A stretch of 40,037 nucleotides of DNA from a virus. Position numbers and translations under genes: made by a program. The DNA lies in IMG/VR virus record IMGVR_UViG_3300045885_000307, positions 1 to 40,037 of that record. The stretch is one strand, 5' to 3'. Below the pieces are notes generated by a model, which had not been told where the DNA came from, searched no databases, and saw nothing but the letters and a program-made list of their open reading frames with translations. This document shows positions 20,264 to 30,184 of the stretch, one piece after another. How positions within the stretch are numbered: position 1 is the first letter of the stretch; the number at the start of each line of letters is the position of its first letter.

Positions 20264-22609
20264 TCATTCATTTAAGTTTGTAGGTAAAGACCTTTGTCCC
20301 TCTTCCTGTGATTGATTATTTGATTGAAGAGCTTGTGCGACGTATGGCTTAAGTCTTAAGAATGCGTTGACAAGCTCTTTTTGCGATCCTTTTTCTGATG
20401 CTAAAATCGCTTCTTCAGTTAATCGCAAAAATTCTGGATCAGACAATAATGAACCGAGTTTTCTAGCTCCCATTATGCCACCTGTAACCTTCATAAGTGG
20501 CCATGGATTACCAACTAAAAGATTAGCAATGCCGGACATACCTTGAACCAAAACGGCAGCGTCAGCAGCAACCACTCCAGATTTAGAGGCATTGTAAAAT
20601 TTGTTCACAGCATCCGCAAGTTTACCAGCATTCTTTTGAAGTCTTTCCAGCCTTTTAAATGCTGCATTACCTAAAAGCTCTTTTACAATCTCAGCATTTT
20701 TTCCTTTTTCTAAAAGTTTTGAGAATGTTCCTAATTTCACTTGTTGAGTAGAACTATCTACTAGATTCTTACCAACAACGTCTTCAAGTTTAGTCGCTTT
20801 CAATCTGTTAAATAGCGCTTTTCCTTGTGGAGATTTATTCAGTATTTTTCCTATGTTACGCATTCCCTGCACAGTATTCATCTTGTTCATGATCATTGCA
20901 GGATCTTCGGCATTCATTAGATTATTGATTGTTTTATTTCTAAAAGTCTTTGCATGTTCTGAGAATTTTTTATTGGCATTAACATAATTTTTGGCAAATG
21001 TTGGATTGTCTTTGCCATGTTGAAGTATTGCTCTATCTATTTCACTTACAATTCCTTTCAACAACTGTTTTGTGCCGCCCTGTACTTCATAATTTATAAT
21101 ATCATTTAATGCGATCTTGTTATTCATAAGTTCTTTTACGTTAGCCTGTAAAAGAGTTCCTTTAGAATCGATGATATCGCCTTTTAGCTTACCTAAAACA
21201 TTTAAAACAGCAAGTTGCTCAGTGGATTTCAAAGAACCAGGTTTCAGTTGCTTTTCAATATTGGTTATTGCATTAGCCAGTCTTTTGGATTGTACAAAAG
21301 CGTCTTTTGAAAGTGACTTTTCAGTTTCTTTATAAAGGTTTCTTGCTACCGCTAAATCCGCATCCCTAATAGCTTTAGTAGCATCTTGTAATGCAACACC
21401 TGCTTCATGTGTCGTTGCAAATTTAAGTTCACCTAAATCATGAGCTAATTCTTTGTATTCATTTCTAATCTGATTGGTGAGCGTTTCTTTAAATTCATCT
21501 AGAGATTTTCCAGCTAATCCAGATTGGGCAAGCCTTGCTTGTGTCCATTTAACAAGATTGCTATCAGTTAATGTTCCTAAATCAGCCTGAATTCCTGAAT
21601 TTCGGAAATCTTGTATAATCTCTTTTTGGAGTTTAACTTGATCTTTAGGAGTAAATTTCGCCGCTGCTTTCGCTAGAGTTTCTTTAGGTGCGGTGATTAA
21701 TTCTTTAGCGCCTTTAACTGCTGCTCCAACGCCACCTCCTAAAAGGTCACCAACTACGGCTGCTGCCATTGTTCCAACAGGTCCGAAATTACCTTGCTCA
21801 GCTAATTCTAAAGCAGCTCCAGCAGAAGCACCCCGCAATAACTCTCCTCCAGATGGCGCTATTGCTTTTATGACATCTTTGGGTTTTAAACCTACTTTGC
21901 CAAGTTCAGACAATTTTTTAGGGTTTTTAATAAAACCTGCCCATTGCGCGCCTTTTTCTAAAATCCCTTCAGGTTCAAGATCTACTCCTGTTGCTTGTTC
22001 CGCTAATCCTCTTAAACTAATATCAGTGGTTTTTACAAATTGCTCTGCTTTTTCAGGATGTTTTATTTGTTCTTGTAAATGATCCAATAATTCTTGATCT
22101 TTTTGATCCCAAACGCCTGTCTGTTTTTGTTCCATAAGACGTTCAATATCTTCCATAATGTTTTGTCTTTGGACTACAGACTGAGCCTCTTTAGAGGCTA
22201 AAGGAGATACCGCTGCTTCATATGCCATTCCAGCTGGAGTTCCTTGCAAAACTCCTAAACCAAATTGAGCACCAACTCTTGCGGATTTTTCTGCCATTCC
22301 TCGTTTTGGCTTTTGTGATTCTAAATATTCGCTAATTTCCTCGGGAGAATAACCTTCATTGATAGCACCTTCTAAATCAAAATCAGGAGCATATTTTAAC
22401 AATTTAGGATCAATTATGGGTGCTTGTTGTTGTTTCCTTCCAGTAGGATTGCCAAAATTTCTTATGAAATTACCAAAGTTTTCCTTAACATTTCCCAAAA
22501 AAGTACCAGGAGGTTTTTTATATTGGGGAATTGATGAAAGATATTCTTTTATCTCTTCAGGTGTATAACCTTCATCTAAAGCTCCTTGATAATCAAAATT
22601 TGCGCTCAT
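20264..22609 (-). CDS. Large ejection/internal virion protein, 781 aa
   Basis: Third of three consecutive genes in the place where P22-like phages encode gp7/gp20/gp16 ejection proteins. The N-terminus has a duplicated motif: FDYQGALDEGYTPEEIKEYL (5-24) and FDLEGAINEGYSPEEISEYL (76-95). Then comes a Gly/Ala-rich, possibly membrane-active region (about 108-135 and 255-300) and a long helical C-terminal half. No lytic transglycosylase motif seen. Likely ejected into the host envelope with the DNA. Confidence 0.6.
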   Translation of the reverse strand: MSANFDYQGALDEGYTPEEIKEYLSSIPQYKKPPGTFLGNVKENFGNFIRNFGNPTGRKQQQAPIIDPKLLKYAPDFDLEGAINEGYSPEEISEYLESQKPKRGMAEKSARVGAQFGLGVLQGTPAGMAYEAAVSPLASKEAQSVVQRQNIMEDIERLMEQKQTGVWDQKDQELLDHLQEQIKHPEKAEQFVKTTDISLRGLAEQATGVDLEPEGILEKGAQWAGFIKNPKKLSELGKVGLKPKDVIKAIAPSGGELLRGASAGAALELAEQGNFGPVGTMAAAVVGDLLGGGVGAAVKGAKELITAPKETLAKAAAKFTPKDQVKLQKEIIQDFRNSGIQADLGTLTDSNLVKWTQARLAQSGLAGKSLDEFKETLTNQIRNEYKELAHDLGELKFATTHEAGVALQDATKAIRDADLAVARNLYKETEKSLSKDAFVQSKRLANAITNIEKQLKPGSLKSTEQLAVLNVLGKLKGDIIDSKGTLLQANVKELMNNKIALNDIINYEVQGGTKQLLKGIVSEIDRAILQHGKDNPTFAKNYVNANKKFSEHAKTFRNKTINNLMNAEDPAMIMNKMNTVQGMRNIGKILNKSPQGKALFNRLKATKLEDVVGKNLVDSSTQQVKLGTFSKLLEKGKNAEIVKELLGNAAFKRLERLQKNAGKLADAVNKFYNASKSGVVAADAAVLVQGMSGIANLLVGNPWPLMKVTGGIMGARKLGSLLSDPEFLRLTEEAILASEKGSQKELVNAFLRLKPYVAQALQSNNQSQEEGQRSLPTNLNE

Positions 22610-22611
22610 AA

Positions 22612-23370
22612 TTACCTATGGAATGATGTTAAAGGTTTTCTTTCTTTCATTGGTGGTTGTCCTTCTGAAATTCCTGAATCTTCGCCAAAGCCTCCTAGCT
22701 GCACTCTCTGGAGGTTTCCTGATATAATTCTCTTCATAGCATTTAATATGCCGGCAGCTTCATCATCTGTAACACTTGGGTCATACAGTTTTTCAGCTAA
22801 TGTGGCGAATTCCATTTGGTTTCTGATTGGGATATTTGAAGCCAAAGAAATTAGAGATTTACCCAACTGTTCGTATTCACCTCGATCTCTTCTGGTTTCA
22901 GGACTGAACATTCCTTTATAGCTTGAACCAAAACCAAGATTTCCTTTCTTTCTAAGTTTCTCCATTTGACTAATCGTTTCTAATCCTGCTTCAAGGGGCG
23001 CAACATTTTTCTGATAATTTTCTATATCTTTAGAATGTTTTCCAGCTAATTCAGCGGCTTTTTCTTCTCTTCTTAGTCGAGATTTTTCTTGTTCTAATTG
23101 CATTTGTTGTCCAAATTCTCTTTCACCTTTTCCTTTTCCAAATTGATCTTGAAAAGCAAATTCTATAGCTTTTTTTCTAGATTCTGGGGGTAATCCTGAA
23201 AGATCAATACCTAATCTTTTTCCAGCTTCTAATTCGGCCATTTCTTGTTGTTGTTGCAATTTTTGCTGTTCTTTTTGCTGAGCAAATTGAGAAGCCATTT
23301 GGATAAATTGATCGAATTTATCGCTTTTTGTAGGTCCTTGCCTTTCAGGGGCAGCTATAACTTGTACCAT
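22612..23370 (-). CDS. Gln-rich coiled-coil ejection-type protein, 252 aa
   Basis: AGGAGG-type ribosome site. Residues ~25-45 are almost all Gln/Lys/Glu (QFAQQKEQQKLQQQQEMAEL), followed by a long charged coiled coil to about 120 and a more globular C-terminus. Its position between a Gly-zipper protein and the 781-aa protein supports an internal virion or ejection role analogous to P22 gp20. Function inferred from context. Confidence 0.55.
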   Translation of the reverse strand: MVQVIAAPERQGPTKSDKFDQFIQMASQFAQQKEQQKLQQQQEMAELEAGKRLGIDLSGLPPESRKKAIEFAFQDQFGKGKGEREFGQQMQLEQEKSRLRREEKAAELAGKHSKDIENYQKNVAPLEAGLETISQMEKLRKKGNLGFGSSYKGMFSPETRRDRGEYEQLGKSLISLASNIPIRNQMEFATLAEKLYDPSVTDDEAAGILNAMKRIISGNLQRVQLGGFGEDSGISEGQPPMKERKPLTSFHR

Positions 23371-23378
23371 ATTTCCTC

Positions 23379-23960
23379 CTAATCAAACATACTACCTAAT
23401 GAACTACCCATTTGAGCTCCTTGCATCGCTCCTACTGGACCTCCTGCAAATGCACCACCGATAGCTCCTATGCCCCCACCGATATATTTACCCCAGGGGG
23501 TTTTTTCTTTTTTCTGTTTTTCATATAAAAATCTTTCATAAGGATTTTGAGATAAAAGATTTGAACTTAATCCCATAAGATCCATAATTGCTTGTCTTTG
23601 AAGGTCTTGTCTTTTCGATGCTAAATCTTGAGCAAGACTTGAGCCTGCTTGAGTCATTGTATTTTGGAATCCACTTGAGTTTCTAGCACCCATGCCCATA
23701 CCACTAAATCTTGAAGAAAGTCCGCCTTGGAGTTCACCAAATTGTCGTAGAGCCGGAGCTTCCATTTGTTGAAACATAGATTCATCGCCCCCGGCTAGTC
23801 TAGAAAGAAAACTTCCAGGCCCAACATTTGAAAACATCTGCTGAAATAGTTGCATCTGTTCAGGAGTGAATTGCTGCAACTGCCCGGCTTTATATCCTTT
23901 CGGGATAATGTCTCCTGAAAAGTTACCAGTAGCACCTTTAGAACCTGTTAATGAAGTCAT
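23379..23960 (-). CDS. Ejection-type protein with C-terminal glycine zipper, 193 aa
   Basis: Gln/Met-rich N-terminal half (FTPEQMQLFQQMFSNVGPGS) and a C-terminal GGGIGAIGGAFAGGPVGAMQ-type glycine zipper (about 163-190), a membrane-inserting motif typical of small phage ejection proteins such as P22 gp7. AGAGAGG precedes the ATG. First of the three-gene ejection block. Confidence 0.6.
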   Translation of the reverse strand: MTSLTGSKGATGNFSGDIIPKGYKAGQLQQFTPEQMQLFQQMFSNVGPGSFLSRLAGGDESMFQQMEAPALRQFGELQGGLSSRFSGMGMGARNSSGFQNTMTQAGSSLAQDLASKRQDLQRQAIMDLMGLSSNLLSQNPYERFLYEKQKKEKTPWGKYIGGGIGAIGGAFAGGPVGAMQGAQMGSSLGSMFD

Positions 23961-23972
23961 ATTAACCTCTCT

Positions 23973-24443
23973 TTAAGGATTCGACATCCATTCTAGGACT
24001 ATCGTTCCTCTTGTTAATGCGGGGGCTCCTCCCCCACTCAAAAAAGTAATTTGGGTCGGGGTGATATAAAAGGATATCTGCCCGGCTATCGCTACATTGG
24101 ATCCAAAAATAATCCCATACCAGTTTGTACCATCCGTAAACACTCCCCAGCAGTGTGTAAACTGATCAATATTTGTTACTGTTATTCCGTGGTTTATTGC
24201 TGCGGTACTTGTGAAATTATATACTTGTCTTTGCGTTTGCTGCTTTTGAAAGCCTGTTTTATACCATGCTTCACCTGTCACCACACTACGTGCAACCGGG
24301 AATATCCCCACTGTACGTGAATTTACTGCATTCGCGATATCTATATAAGCACGATCTACTTCCACTGAAAGTTGATGGAGTTCTTCTGGAAATTCTCTCG
24401 AATTTCTAAGATATACAACCTGGTTAGCAACATTAGAACTCAT
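23973..24443 (-). CDS. Virion-associated protein, 156 aa
   Basis: N-terminal helical part with a REFPEELHQLSVEVDRAYID segment, then a beta-rich domain (AINHGITVTNIDQFTHCWGV, WYGIIFGSN, QISFYITPTQITF). Overlaps the preceding tail gene by 4 bases (ATGA), so it is made with it. The same type of protein is often found beside the tail-hub gene in short-tailed phages. Role, such as a hub or fibre-attachment component, is inferred. Confidence 0.55.
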   Translation of the reverse strand: MSSNVANQVVYLRNSREFPEELHQLSVEVDRAYIDIANAVNSRTVGIFPVARSVVTGEAWYKTGFQKQQTQRQVYNFTSTAAINHGITVTNIDQFTHCWGVFTDGTNWYGIIFGSNVAIAGQISFYITPTQITFLSGGGAPALTRGTIVLEWMSNP

Positions 24444-27400
24444 ACGAGCTCCTGGCTTTGATAGAGATCCAAAATAAATCCATGTAATTCAATCTCAGCA
24501 AATTGGTTATTAAATCCAGTGCTTTGGGCAATTCCTCCTTCGGTATAGGCAGTAAACCCAGTAGCATCAACATCAATCGTAATTTCAGTAGAAGTAGATG
24601 AAATAACAAAGTAAGTATTTCCATTGAGTTCTGTCATTCCTTCGACTTCATTAATTTGAATCAAAGTTCCTGCTGGAAACTGGCCCGCGCATGTGAGTAC
24701 ACAAGGGTCTGCTTGGGTGGCTCCTGTTATTTCAAATTCATCTCCAACGGCATCTAAAGCGAACATCTGTTCATCTGACATAGTAAACCCTAGCTGAATA
24801 GTGTCTCCTATTAGTGAAGTATTTAATCTATGCCATATTTGAGCCTGTTGAGTAGATGTAGGAGTCATTAGATTAGTATTCGCTGGCGTTAGACCTAAAT
24901 TTGTGCTTTCAGGTGCTGTGTAAAGGACGGTGCTATAGATGAGAGATTCGTTCACGCTGCCAAATTCAGGAACAATAGGACCTTCGTTATATGAGCTTGC
25001 GCCGTTTTGAGAAAGGAATATTAATAATGCAATTTGTCCAAGAGGTGTCTTAGTTAATAGGTATTTTTGAGCGCCAATCCGCGTCTTTTTAGAAAGATCC
25101 CATCCTGTCGGAAATTGTTTGGTTTGGATGAAAGGAACATACATTCTCTTGATGACGCCTCCGCCAAGATATGTTCCTGAATTTACTGAAGGGTTGATAG
25201 TAAAGGTGTTTTGGGTCACAGTTGAAATCTTAAAGATCTTTCCATTAACTTCCTGATCAAGTGTTCCATTAACACCAGATATTACAATGAAATCGCCTTG
25301 GTTTAGACAATGATCGGGTGAAGTAATAGTTGTACCCGTCATATCCTGAATAGAAAGAGAATTACCTTCGTTAGTTCCCTCTTCTCTAAAAAGGACAAAC
25401 CCTTGCTGGTTTCCACCTATGATTTCAGGTTGAAGCAGTGTTGACTCCCCTGCATCCCATGGATCATTCCATGACGACCATGTAGGATAGATTTCTCCTA
25501 TGGTTGCCCAGGTATATCCTGTTCTTCTTCTAAAATTTCCATAGGTTGTGAAAGCTTCATTGAAAATTCCCCAGGTATTGTCCCTATAGTTGTAAAATAG
25601 AGTTTGATCAGGGAAGAAATTGGTGATGCTGTTAGATTGATAAGTAAAAAAGCACCATTCGTTGATGAAGTCCCTTATAGCTGTCATGCGCTCATTTCCG
25701 TTATTTTCCAAATCCACCTGAAAGACCTGATCAGGGATATCTAAATCGACTCTTTGGGTTTGGGTTTGGCTGGAAATGACAAATCCCCTATTACCGAAAG
25801 CCATGACGCCTTGGTCAAAGTCAATGGAAGAAAATGTGCTAGCTGTGCCAAGTTCGGAATTAATCTGAAAGAAATTGAAAGGCACAATGTCATTACCCGT
25901 ATAAATAAGCCGGGTATGGAGAGTTTCAAAACCGCAAATAAGAACATCTTCATTTGCTTCTACTGTATTTAATCTTTGACTTATACCGGCTGTGATAAAT
26001 CCCCCATAACCAGTGAGATCGGACCAATAGGAATTAGGAGCGGCTGTTTGGTTGGCAGGAACAAGAAGAGCATTAAATTGAGTAGTTGCAAGGGTTGCAT
26101 TTCCAGTGAAAGAGGCTGTATAGTAGGCCGTTCCGTTTTGGCTATAGATGACTGTATCTTGAAGATAGACTTGGCTTCCTGCGGAAGATGTTTGTACTAC
26201 AGGACCAAAGAAAAGAAGTCGGTCCTTATAAGGAACAATCATCCTAGCACCAACAAGATAATATTGAGCTAAAGGCAGTTTAGCTATCGAATAAGGTAAG
26301 TTAGAAAGAGGAGGCATGAAGTTTACCCATCCCTTTCCAGTAACAAACGTTGGAGAGGTCGGATTACCATTGGTAGGATCCCCATCATACCATCTAATGC
26401 AATCAACAGTAGTATCGGATCGATTGGTTAAGTATTGAGCTAATCCAGTGGCTGTAGCACCACCTGCGCCCGTAAATGTTGCATTAGGAAAACGCACGGT
26501 AACATTATTAGGATCAACGACCACCGTCACATATCCGGTTTGCATATTGAGGCCATCAACAACAGCAGTATTGAACTCATTGAAGAAAAGGAAATCTCCA
26601 ACAACAAGCCCATGGTTTGCGATGGTAAAAGTAGCTGAAATGTCTGGTCCGCCAGCAACAAATGTAATATTGGTCACAAGCTTATATTGCATTCCAACAT
26701 TTGTGATTGTGAAAGGAATCTCAATCCCATTAGTTGCCCAGAAAGCGCCCTGATAATTTGTAGACCAAAATTGCTGATAATCTTCTCCGTTCCACCAAAG
26801 GGCAGTCCAATTTGTTTTCTGAATATATCCTGGATATCCAGTAGTACCTGTAGCTATATTCTTATAAAAACTTACATCGTAAATAGGATAAGGATTTGTT
26901 GTGCTTATATTATAAGCATATGTTGTATCAAAGGCGAGTGTCCCAGGATTTTCATTAGGATTCAGCTCTAGGTCCTCTAGACCCATTACGGGAAGTCTTG
27001 GATTATATAGAAAGGTTGCGTTAGCTACTCCTCCAGCCCTTAATGGAATTGATATTGCTCCTGTTGAATAATTAATTGTACCCTTAGGCTGTAAGAACCC
27101 ATCAAGGTACAGCTGAGCATTATTGGGCAGTCCTGTATTCGGGTCTATATCCGTATAATGAAAGGCACCTATTGGAAAAGTTAAAGAAATAGTTCCAATT
27201 ACAATTGTAGCATTAGTCTCTAGTCCAAAATTCGTTATAATATTACCATCACCATTACCATCTAAAGTTATGGTTGCAGTAGATCCATAAGTAGTATTTG
27301 TAGAATCAAAAAACCTTTGAAGACGACCTAAAAGAGATGTGCCCCGCTTTCTTTTGACTCTTCCTCTCCATTGGTATGCATTGATTAAAGTAGGAAACGA

Positions 27401-27478
27401 ATCGTTATCTATATTGAATGGGAGAACATTTGTCTTTAACCCTTTATGAAATGGTCCAACAACTAATTTAGAAGTCAT
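24440..27478 (-). CDS. Large tail hub/stabilisation protein, 1012 aa
   Basis: Start placed at MTSKLVVGPFHKGLKTNVLP because it overlaps the upstream stop as TAATG with AGG upstream. The N-terminal 50 residues (INAYQWRGRVKRKRGTSLLG) and internal motifs (YKDRLLFFGPV, FMPPLSNLPYS) match the plan of P22 gp10-like tail proteins of short-tailed phages. The C-terminal end (FAEIELHGFILDLYQSQ) is interrupted 25 residues from its end by a 66-residue module (24527-24724) also present in two other virion proteins. Two further GxxxGDFxxFxx-type beta modules occur mid-protein. Confidence 0.65.
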   Translation of the reverse strand: MTSKLVVGPFHKGLKTNVLPFNIDNDSFPTLINAYQWRGRVKRKRGTSLLGRLQRFFDSTNTTYGSTATITLDGNGDGNIITNFGLETNATIVIGTISLTFPIGAFHYTDIDPNTGLPNNAQLYLDGFLQPKGTINYSTGAISIPLRAGGVANATFLYNPRLPVMGLEDLELNPNENPGTLAFDTTYAYNISTTNPYPIYDVSFYKNIATGTTGYPGYIQKTNWTALWWNGEDYQQFWSTNYQGAFWATNGIEIPFTITNVGMQYKLVTNITFVAGGPDISATFTIANHGLVVGDFLFFNEFNTAVVDGLNMQTGYVTVVVDPNNVTVRFPNATFTGAGGATATGLAQYLTNRSDTTVDCIRWYDGDPTNGNPTSPTFVTGKGWVNFMPPLSNLPYSIAKLPLAQYYLVGARMIVPYKDRLLFFGPVVQTSSAGSQVYLQDTVIYSQNGTAYYTASFTGNATLATTQFNALLVPANQTAAPNSYWSDLTGYGGFITAGISQRLNTVEANEDVLICGFETLHTRLIYTGNDIVPFNFFQINSELGTASTFSSIDFDQGVMAFGNRGFVISSQTQTQRVDLDIPDQVFQVDLENNGNERMTAIRDFINEWCFFTYQSNSITNFFPDQTLFYNYRDNTWGIFNEAFTTYGNFRRRTGYTWATIGEIYPTWSSWNDPWDAGESTLLQPEIIGGNQQGFVLFREEGTNEGNSLSIQDMTGTTITSPDHCLNQGDFIVISGVNGTLDQEVNGKIFKISTVTQNTFTINPSVNSGTYLGGGVIKRMYVPFIQTKQFPTGWDLSKKTRIGAQKYLLTKTPLGQIALLIFLSQNGASSYNEGPIVPEFGSVNESLIYSTVLYTAPESTNLGLTPANTNLMTPTSTQQAQIWHRLNTSLIGDTIQLGFTMSDEQMFALDAVGDEFEITGATQADPCVLTCAGQFPAGTLIQINEVEGMTELNGNTYFVISSTSTEITIDVDATGFTAYTEGGIAQSTGFNNQFAEIELHGFILDLYQSQELV
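24527..24724 (-). repeat. 66-residue shuffled module, copy A
   Basis: Encodes GATQADPCVLTCAGQFPAGT ... EVEGMTELN ... IDVDATGFTAYTEGGIA. Same length, no gaps, as copies B (28630-28827) and C (30323-30520). Resembles the beta module that annotation pipelines label FCCH-like in phage structural proteins. Confidence 0.85.
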
Positions 27479-28152
27479 TAAATACCTATGGCCATCCAAA
27501 AAAATCCACGATAATCACCACTATTTGAACTAAATAACCAATTAAATCCTGTATTTGTTAAATCGAATCCTCCACCAGTGGTTTCTACGCCTACTGAAGC
27601 TGCTCCAGAAGGTGTATTAGTCCTAAAAAGTGGCGTTGTTGTTATTGTATAACAAGTTGAAGGAAATGGTATTCCTTGTGAAACTGGGCCTCTATTTTTG
27701 AATGTCACAGTGCCAGAAGCAGTGCCAGAACTGAATGAACCGGAGGAAGCGGTTGTTACTTTTCCCCATTGGATCAAAACTCCACCAATCCATTGCCAAC
27801 CATCTGTTTGTGATGAATTACCAGTCAATTGTGATACTCCCCCCCCTCCTGTTTTCGCAAACAATTGAGTATCTGCAGTCGCACCTGAAAAATTAGGTGT
27901 ATAATTCAGAGGAAAAATTTGTTCTACCGTCGCAATCGTTGCAGGGGCTCCTGTTCTTGCAACTGCGTTCCATGTGCCTTGACTAAACTGGTGTACAGTC
28001 TTGTGATAACCGCCATTATTTAGATTAAAATTTATATGATCAACAGCTAGCAAATTGTCAACCGCATTCGTATTCGTCTTCATATTCGGCTGATCAACCG
28101 AAGGGTTGTTTGGGGCATCTGGTATGTCTCTGTTATATGTCTGAAAACTCAT
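27478..28152 (-). CDS. Tail fibre/appendage protein, 224 aa
   Basis: N-terminus MSFQTYNRDIPDAPNNPSVD then QPNMKTNTNAVDNLLAVDHI is a frequent phage virion-attachment motif. Residues ~85-224 (GGVLIQWGKVTTASSGSF, FPSTCYTITTTPLF) follow the gp53-like C-terminal fibre domain, with the characteristic LIQWG. AAAGGAG ribosome site; TAATG coupling to the hub gene. A short fibre or spike carried on the hub is likely. Confidence 0.65.
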   Translation of the reverse strand: MSFQTYNRDIPDAPNNPSVDQPNMKTNTNAVDNLLAVDHINFNLNNGGYHKTVHQFSQGTWNAVARTGAPATIATVEQIFPLNYTPNFSGATADTQLFAKTGGGGVSQLTGNSSQTDGWQWIGGVLIQWGKVTTASSGSFSSGTASGTVTFKNRGPVSQGIPFPSTCYTITTTPLFRTNTPSGAASVGVETTGGGFDLTNTGFNWLFSSNSGDYRGFFWMAIGI

Positions 28153-28161
28153 ATTTCTCCT

Positions 28162-29589
28162 TTAGTTGCCAAATGAGCCTTGATTAAATCCTGTTTGAAG
28201 TGTAGGACCAGAGAATATCGTCGGCGTTCTTGTCGCTGTAAATTGTCTCTGGCTACGCTTCCAAACAAGCATTTCTTGTTCTTTGAATAAGGGTTCATAA
28301 AAATTAAATTGTTCCATATCTCCCGTATCTGCAAGGATCTTGCGAGCAGCACCACGGGCAATGTATTCACACATATAACCGAATGTTACGGCAGCAGCAG
28401 ATGAAAGATAAGCAGCAGGTGTTAGATAAGCATCCAATTCAACGACATAAGGTTTATCTGGTGGAGACCTTAAAACCAGCGTATTATTGTAATACAGGAT
28501 TGATCTTGGTAATCCAGACTGGAAGAAATAACATTGTGCGGTGATATTGGCTCCATCTGGTACAACTCCCGGAAATATAAGATTGGATACCTCTCCAGTT
28601 AGATAATTGATCATATTTCGTGTGCTAGAGGCAGTTCCTCCCGCTGAATAAGCAGTAAAACCGGTAGAATCGACATCTATCGTAACCGTGGTTGCTCCTA
28701 CTGCGACAACAGTAAAGAACCTATCATTTAACTCTGTCATTCCCACAACGTCGGTAATAAGGATTTGTTCACCCACTAAGAATGAAGAAGTACATGTCAA
28801 AACGCATTGAGTAGCTTGGGTAGCACCTGTTATTGCAAAGGAGAGTAAGTATTCTGATAAGGGAGTATTTCCATTAGGAGCATTTCCTGGCTGCATTAAT
28901 AGGCCAAGATTAATGTTACTCTCGAGAAACTGGCCGCTATCTTGTACTGTGATGTTAGACCCATCAAAAGAAGTTGCTGTGATGAAAACTTGGGAATTTA
29001 CACTTGTAACTGGAACATCTTCGATAAATGTATCACTTGCAGTGATCTCAGCAACTGATACTTGAGGAGGATCCTCATTTTGTCCTGTTGCTACAACCCC
29101 TGTAATATCAATATGTCCTCTTAAGATGCTTTGTATTGGAGGATTTAAAGGCGTTGAATTTGTTCCTGATAGAATAGGAATCTGAAGATTATAAGGTCCA
29201 GAGGTTCCATTACCCTGACCTAATATAAGAGGATTCTGAATCACATTAGGATAAAGGTTATAGAAGCTATTTCTTTCAGTAATAAACGGGACTTGCACGC
29301 CATTCACATAGGCAGGACCCATAAAACCCTGATAAACAGGGTAAAATGAAATATTTTGGCTTCCAGATTCAACTTGAATATCATAAAGGGGCATATTGTA
29401 TTTATCTACCCCAGGGGTTGTTAGGAACTGGTACTTAGTCTTAAGATCAAACAACTGAATCCTTGCGTCAACATCCATGATCCAGAATCTATTCACATAA
29501 TCGATCAATAGATCATCAGTTATTTGAGAATTCGAAGGACTTTTGATGATCCTTCGAATATACGTTAAAATGTCTTGTAATAGGTTCAT
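28162..29589 (-). CDS. Head-tail connector/adaptor-type protein, 475 aa
   Basis: N-terminal 60 residues (LLQDILTYIRRIIKSPSNSQ, DDLLIDYVNRFWIMDVDARI) follow the helical pattern of short-tail adaptor proteins that dock under the portal. The C-terminal part (LYYNNTLVLRSPPDKPYVVE, GYMCEYIARGAARKILADTG) is also typical of this phage protein group. A 66-residue module (28630-28827) is inserted centrally. AGGAG before the ATG. Probably the tail tube or adaptor ring. Confidence 0.6.
   Translation of the reverse strand: MNLLQDILTYIRRIIKSPSNSQITDDLLIDYVNRFWIMDVDARIQLFDLKTKYQFLTTPGVDKYNMPLYDIQVESGSQNISFYPVYQGFMGPAYVNGVQVPFITERNSFYNLYPNVIQNPLILGQGNGTSGPYNLQIPILSGTNSTPLNPPIQSILRGHIDITGVVATGQNEDPPQVSVAEITASDTFIEDVPVTSVNSQVFITATSFDGSNITVQDSGQFLESNINLGLLMQPGNAPNGNTPLSEYLLSFAITGATQATQCVLTCTSSFLVGEQILITDVVGMTELNDRFFTVVAVGATTVTIDVDSTGFTAYSAGGTASSTRNMINYLTGEVSNLIFPGVVPDGANITAQCYFFQSGLPRSILYYNNTLVLRSPPDKPYVVELDAYLTPAAYLSSAAAVTFGYMCEYIARGAARKILADTGDMEQFNFYEPLFKEQEMLVWKRSQRQFTATRTPTIFSGPTLQTGFNQGSFGN
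28630..28827 (-). repeat. 66-residue shuffled module, copy B
   Basis: Encodes GATQATQCVLTCTSSFLVGE ... VVGMTELN ... IDVDSTGFTAYSAGGTA inside the connector protein. Clearly homologous to copies A and C at protein level; DNA similarity is partial, so the copies are not recent. Confidence 0.85.
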
Positions 29590-29598
29590 TTATTCTCC

Positions 29599-30177
29599 TT
29601 AAAAACCACTAGCACCCATGAAGACAGATTTTCTAGAACTTACAGGACGAGCTTCAAGCCTTTGAATTGTGCTATCGACTGCCATTGATCCATAGTATTG
29701 ACCCATGCCATCACTTGAGTTAACAGTATTCTGCATCTTGAGTCTGTGGTAGTTACAACGTGAGATCTGCTCAGCTAGATATCTTGGGCCCCAAATAGGT
29801 TTATTGGTAGGAACTTCCCATAATTCTGCAGGTAATCCTGGGTAAGGTTTTGTCCAAAGTTCGATGTTTTCGCCAATGATTTCATTGTTCTCGGCTATGA
29901 ATTGGACATATTCTTTGGAGAAGTTGTACTTCTCTCTAAATCTTTCATTAAATTTCTCTCTAGAACCTATTGCTCTCTTAGGTTTTAGATAAATATCTTT
30001 TGATTTCTCAATCTCTGATTGAGATAGTTTGGTCTGCGGTTCCGTTTCTTGCTTAGGAGCCATATTCATGCGGTCTAAAGTCATCTCTTTAACTTCTGAT
30101 TCAAATTTATCTATTTGTTGTTTAGCTTTTTCTAGTTCCATTTCTCCCGCTGAATTTACTTTTGGCTTTGCAGTCAT
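29599..30177 (-). CDS. Virion protein, 192 aa
   Basis: N-terminal third is a charged helix (AKQQIDKFESEVKEMTLDRM); the rest includes WGPRYLAEQISRCNYHRLKM and a C-terminal SSDGMGQYYGSMAVDS and SVFMGASGF. The GMGxYYGS motif recurs in the 60-aa protein at 34385. AGGAT ribosome site. Located between connector genes on the late strand; likely a minor head or connector component. Family not identified. Confidence 0.55.
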   Translation of the reverse strand: MTAKPKVNSAGEMELEKAKQQIDKFESEVKEMTLDRMNMAPKQETEPQTKLSQSEIEKSKDIYLKPKRAIGSREKFNERFREKYNFSKEYVQFIAENNEIIGENIELWTKPYPGLPAELWEVPTNKPIWGPRYLAEQISRCNYHRLKMQNTVNSSDGMGQYYGSMAVDSTIQRLEARPVSSRKSVFMGASGF

Positions 30178-30184
30178 GTTTATC

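Noticed and set aside
24433-24624. Leu-rich 63-aa minus-strand ORF
   Set aside because: Shadow of the hub gene module in another frame.
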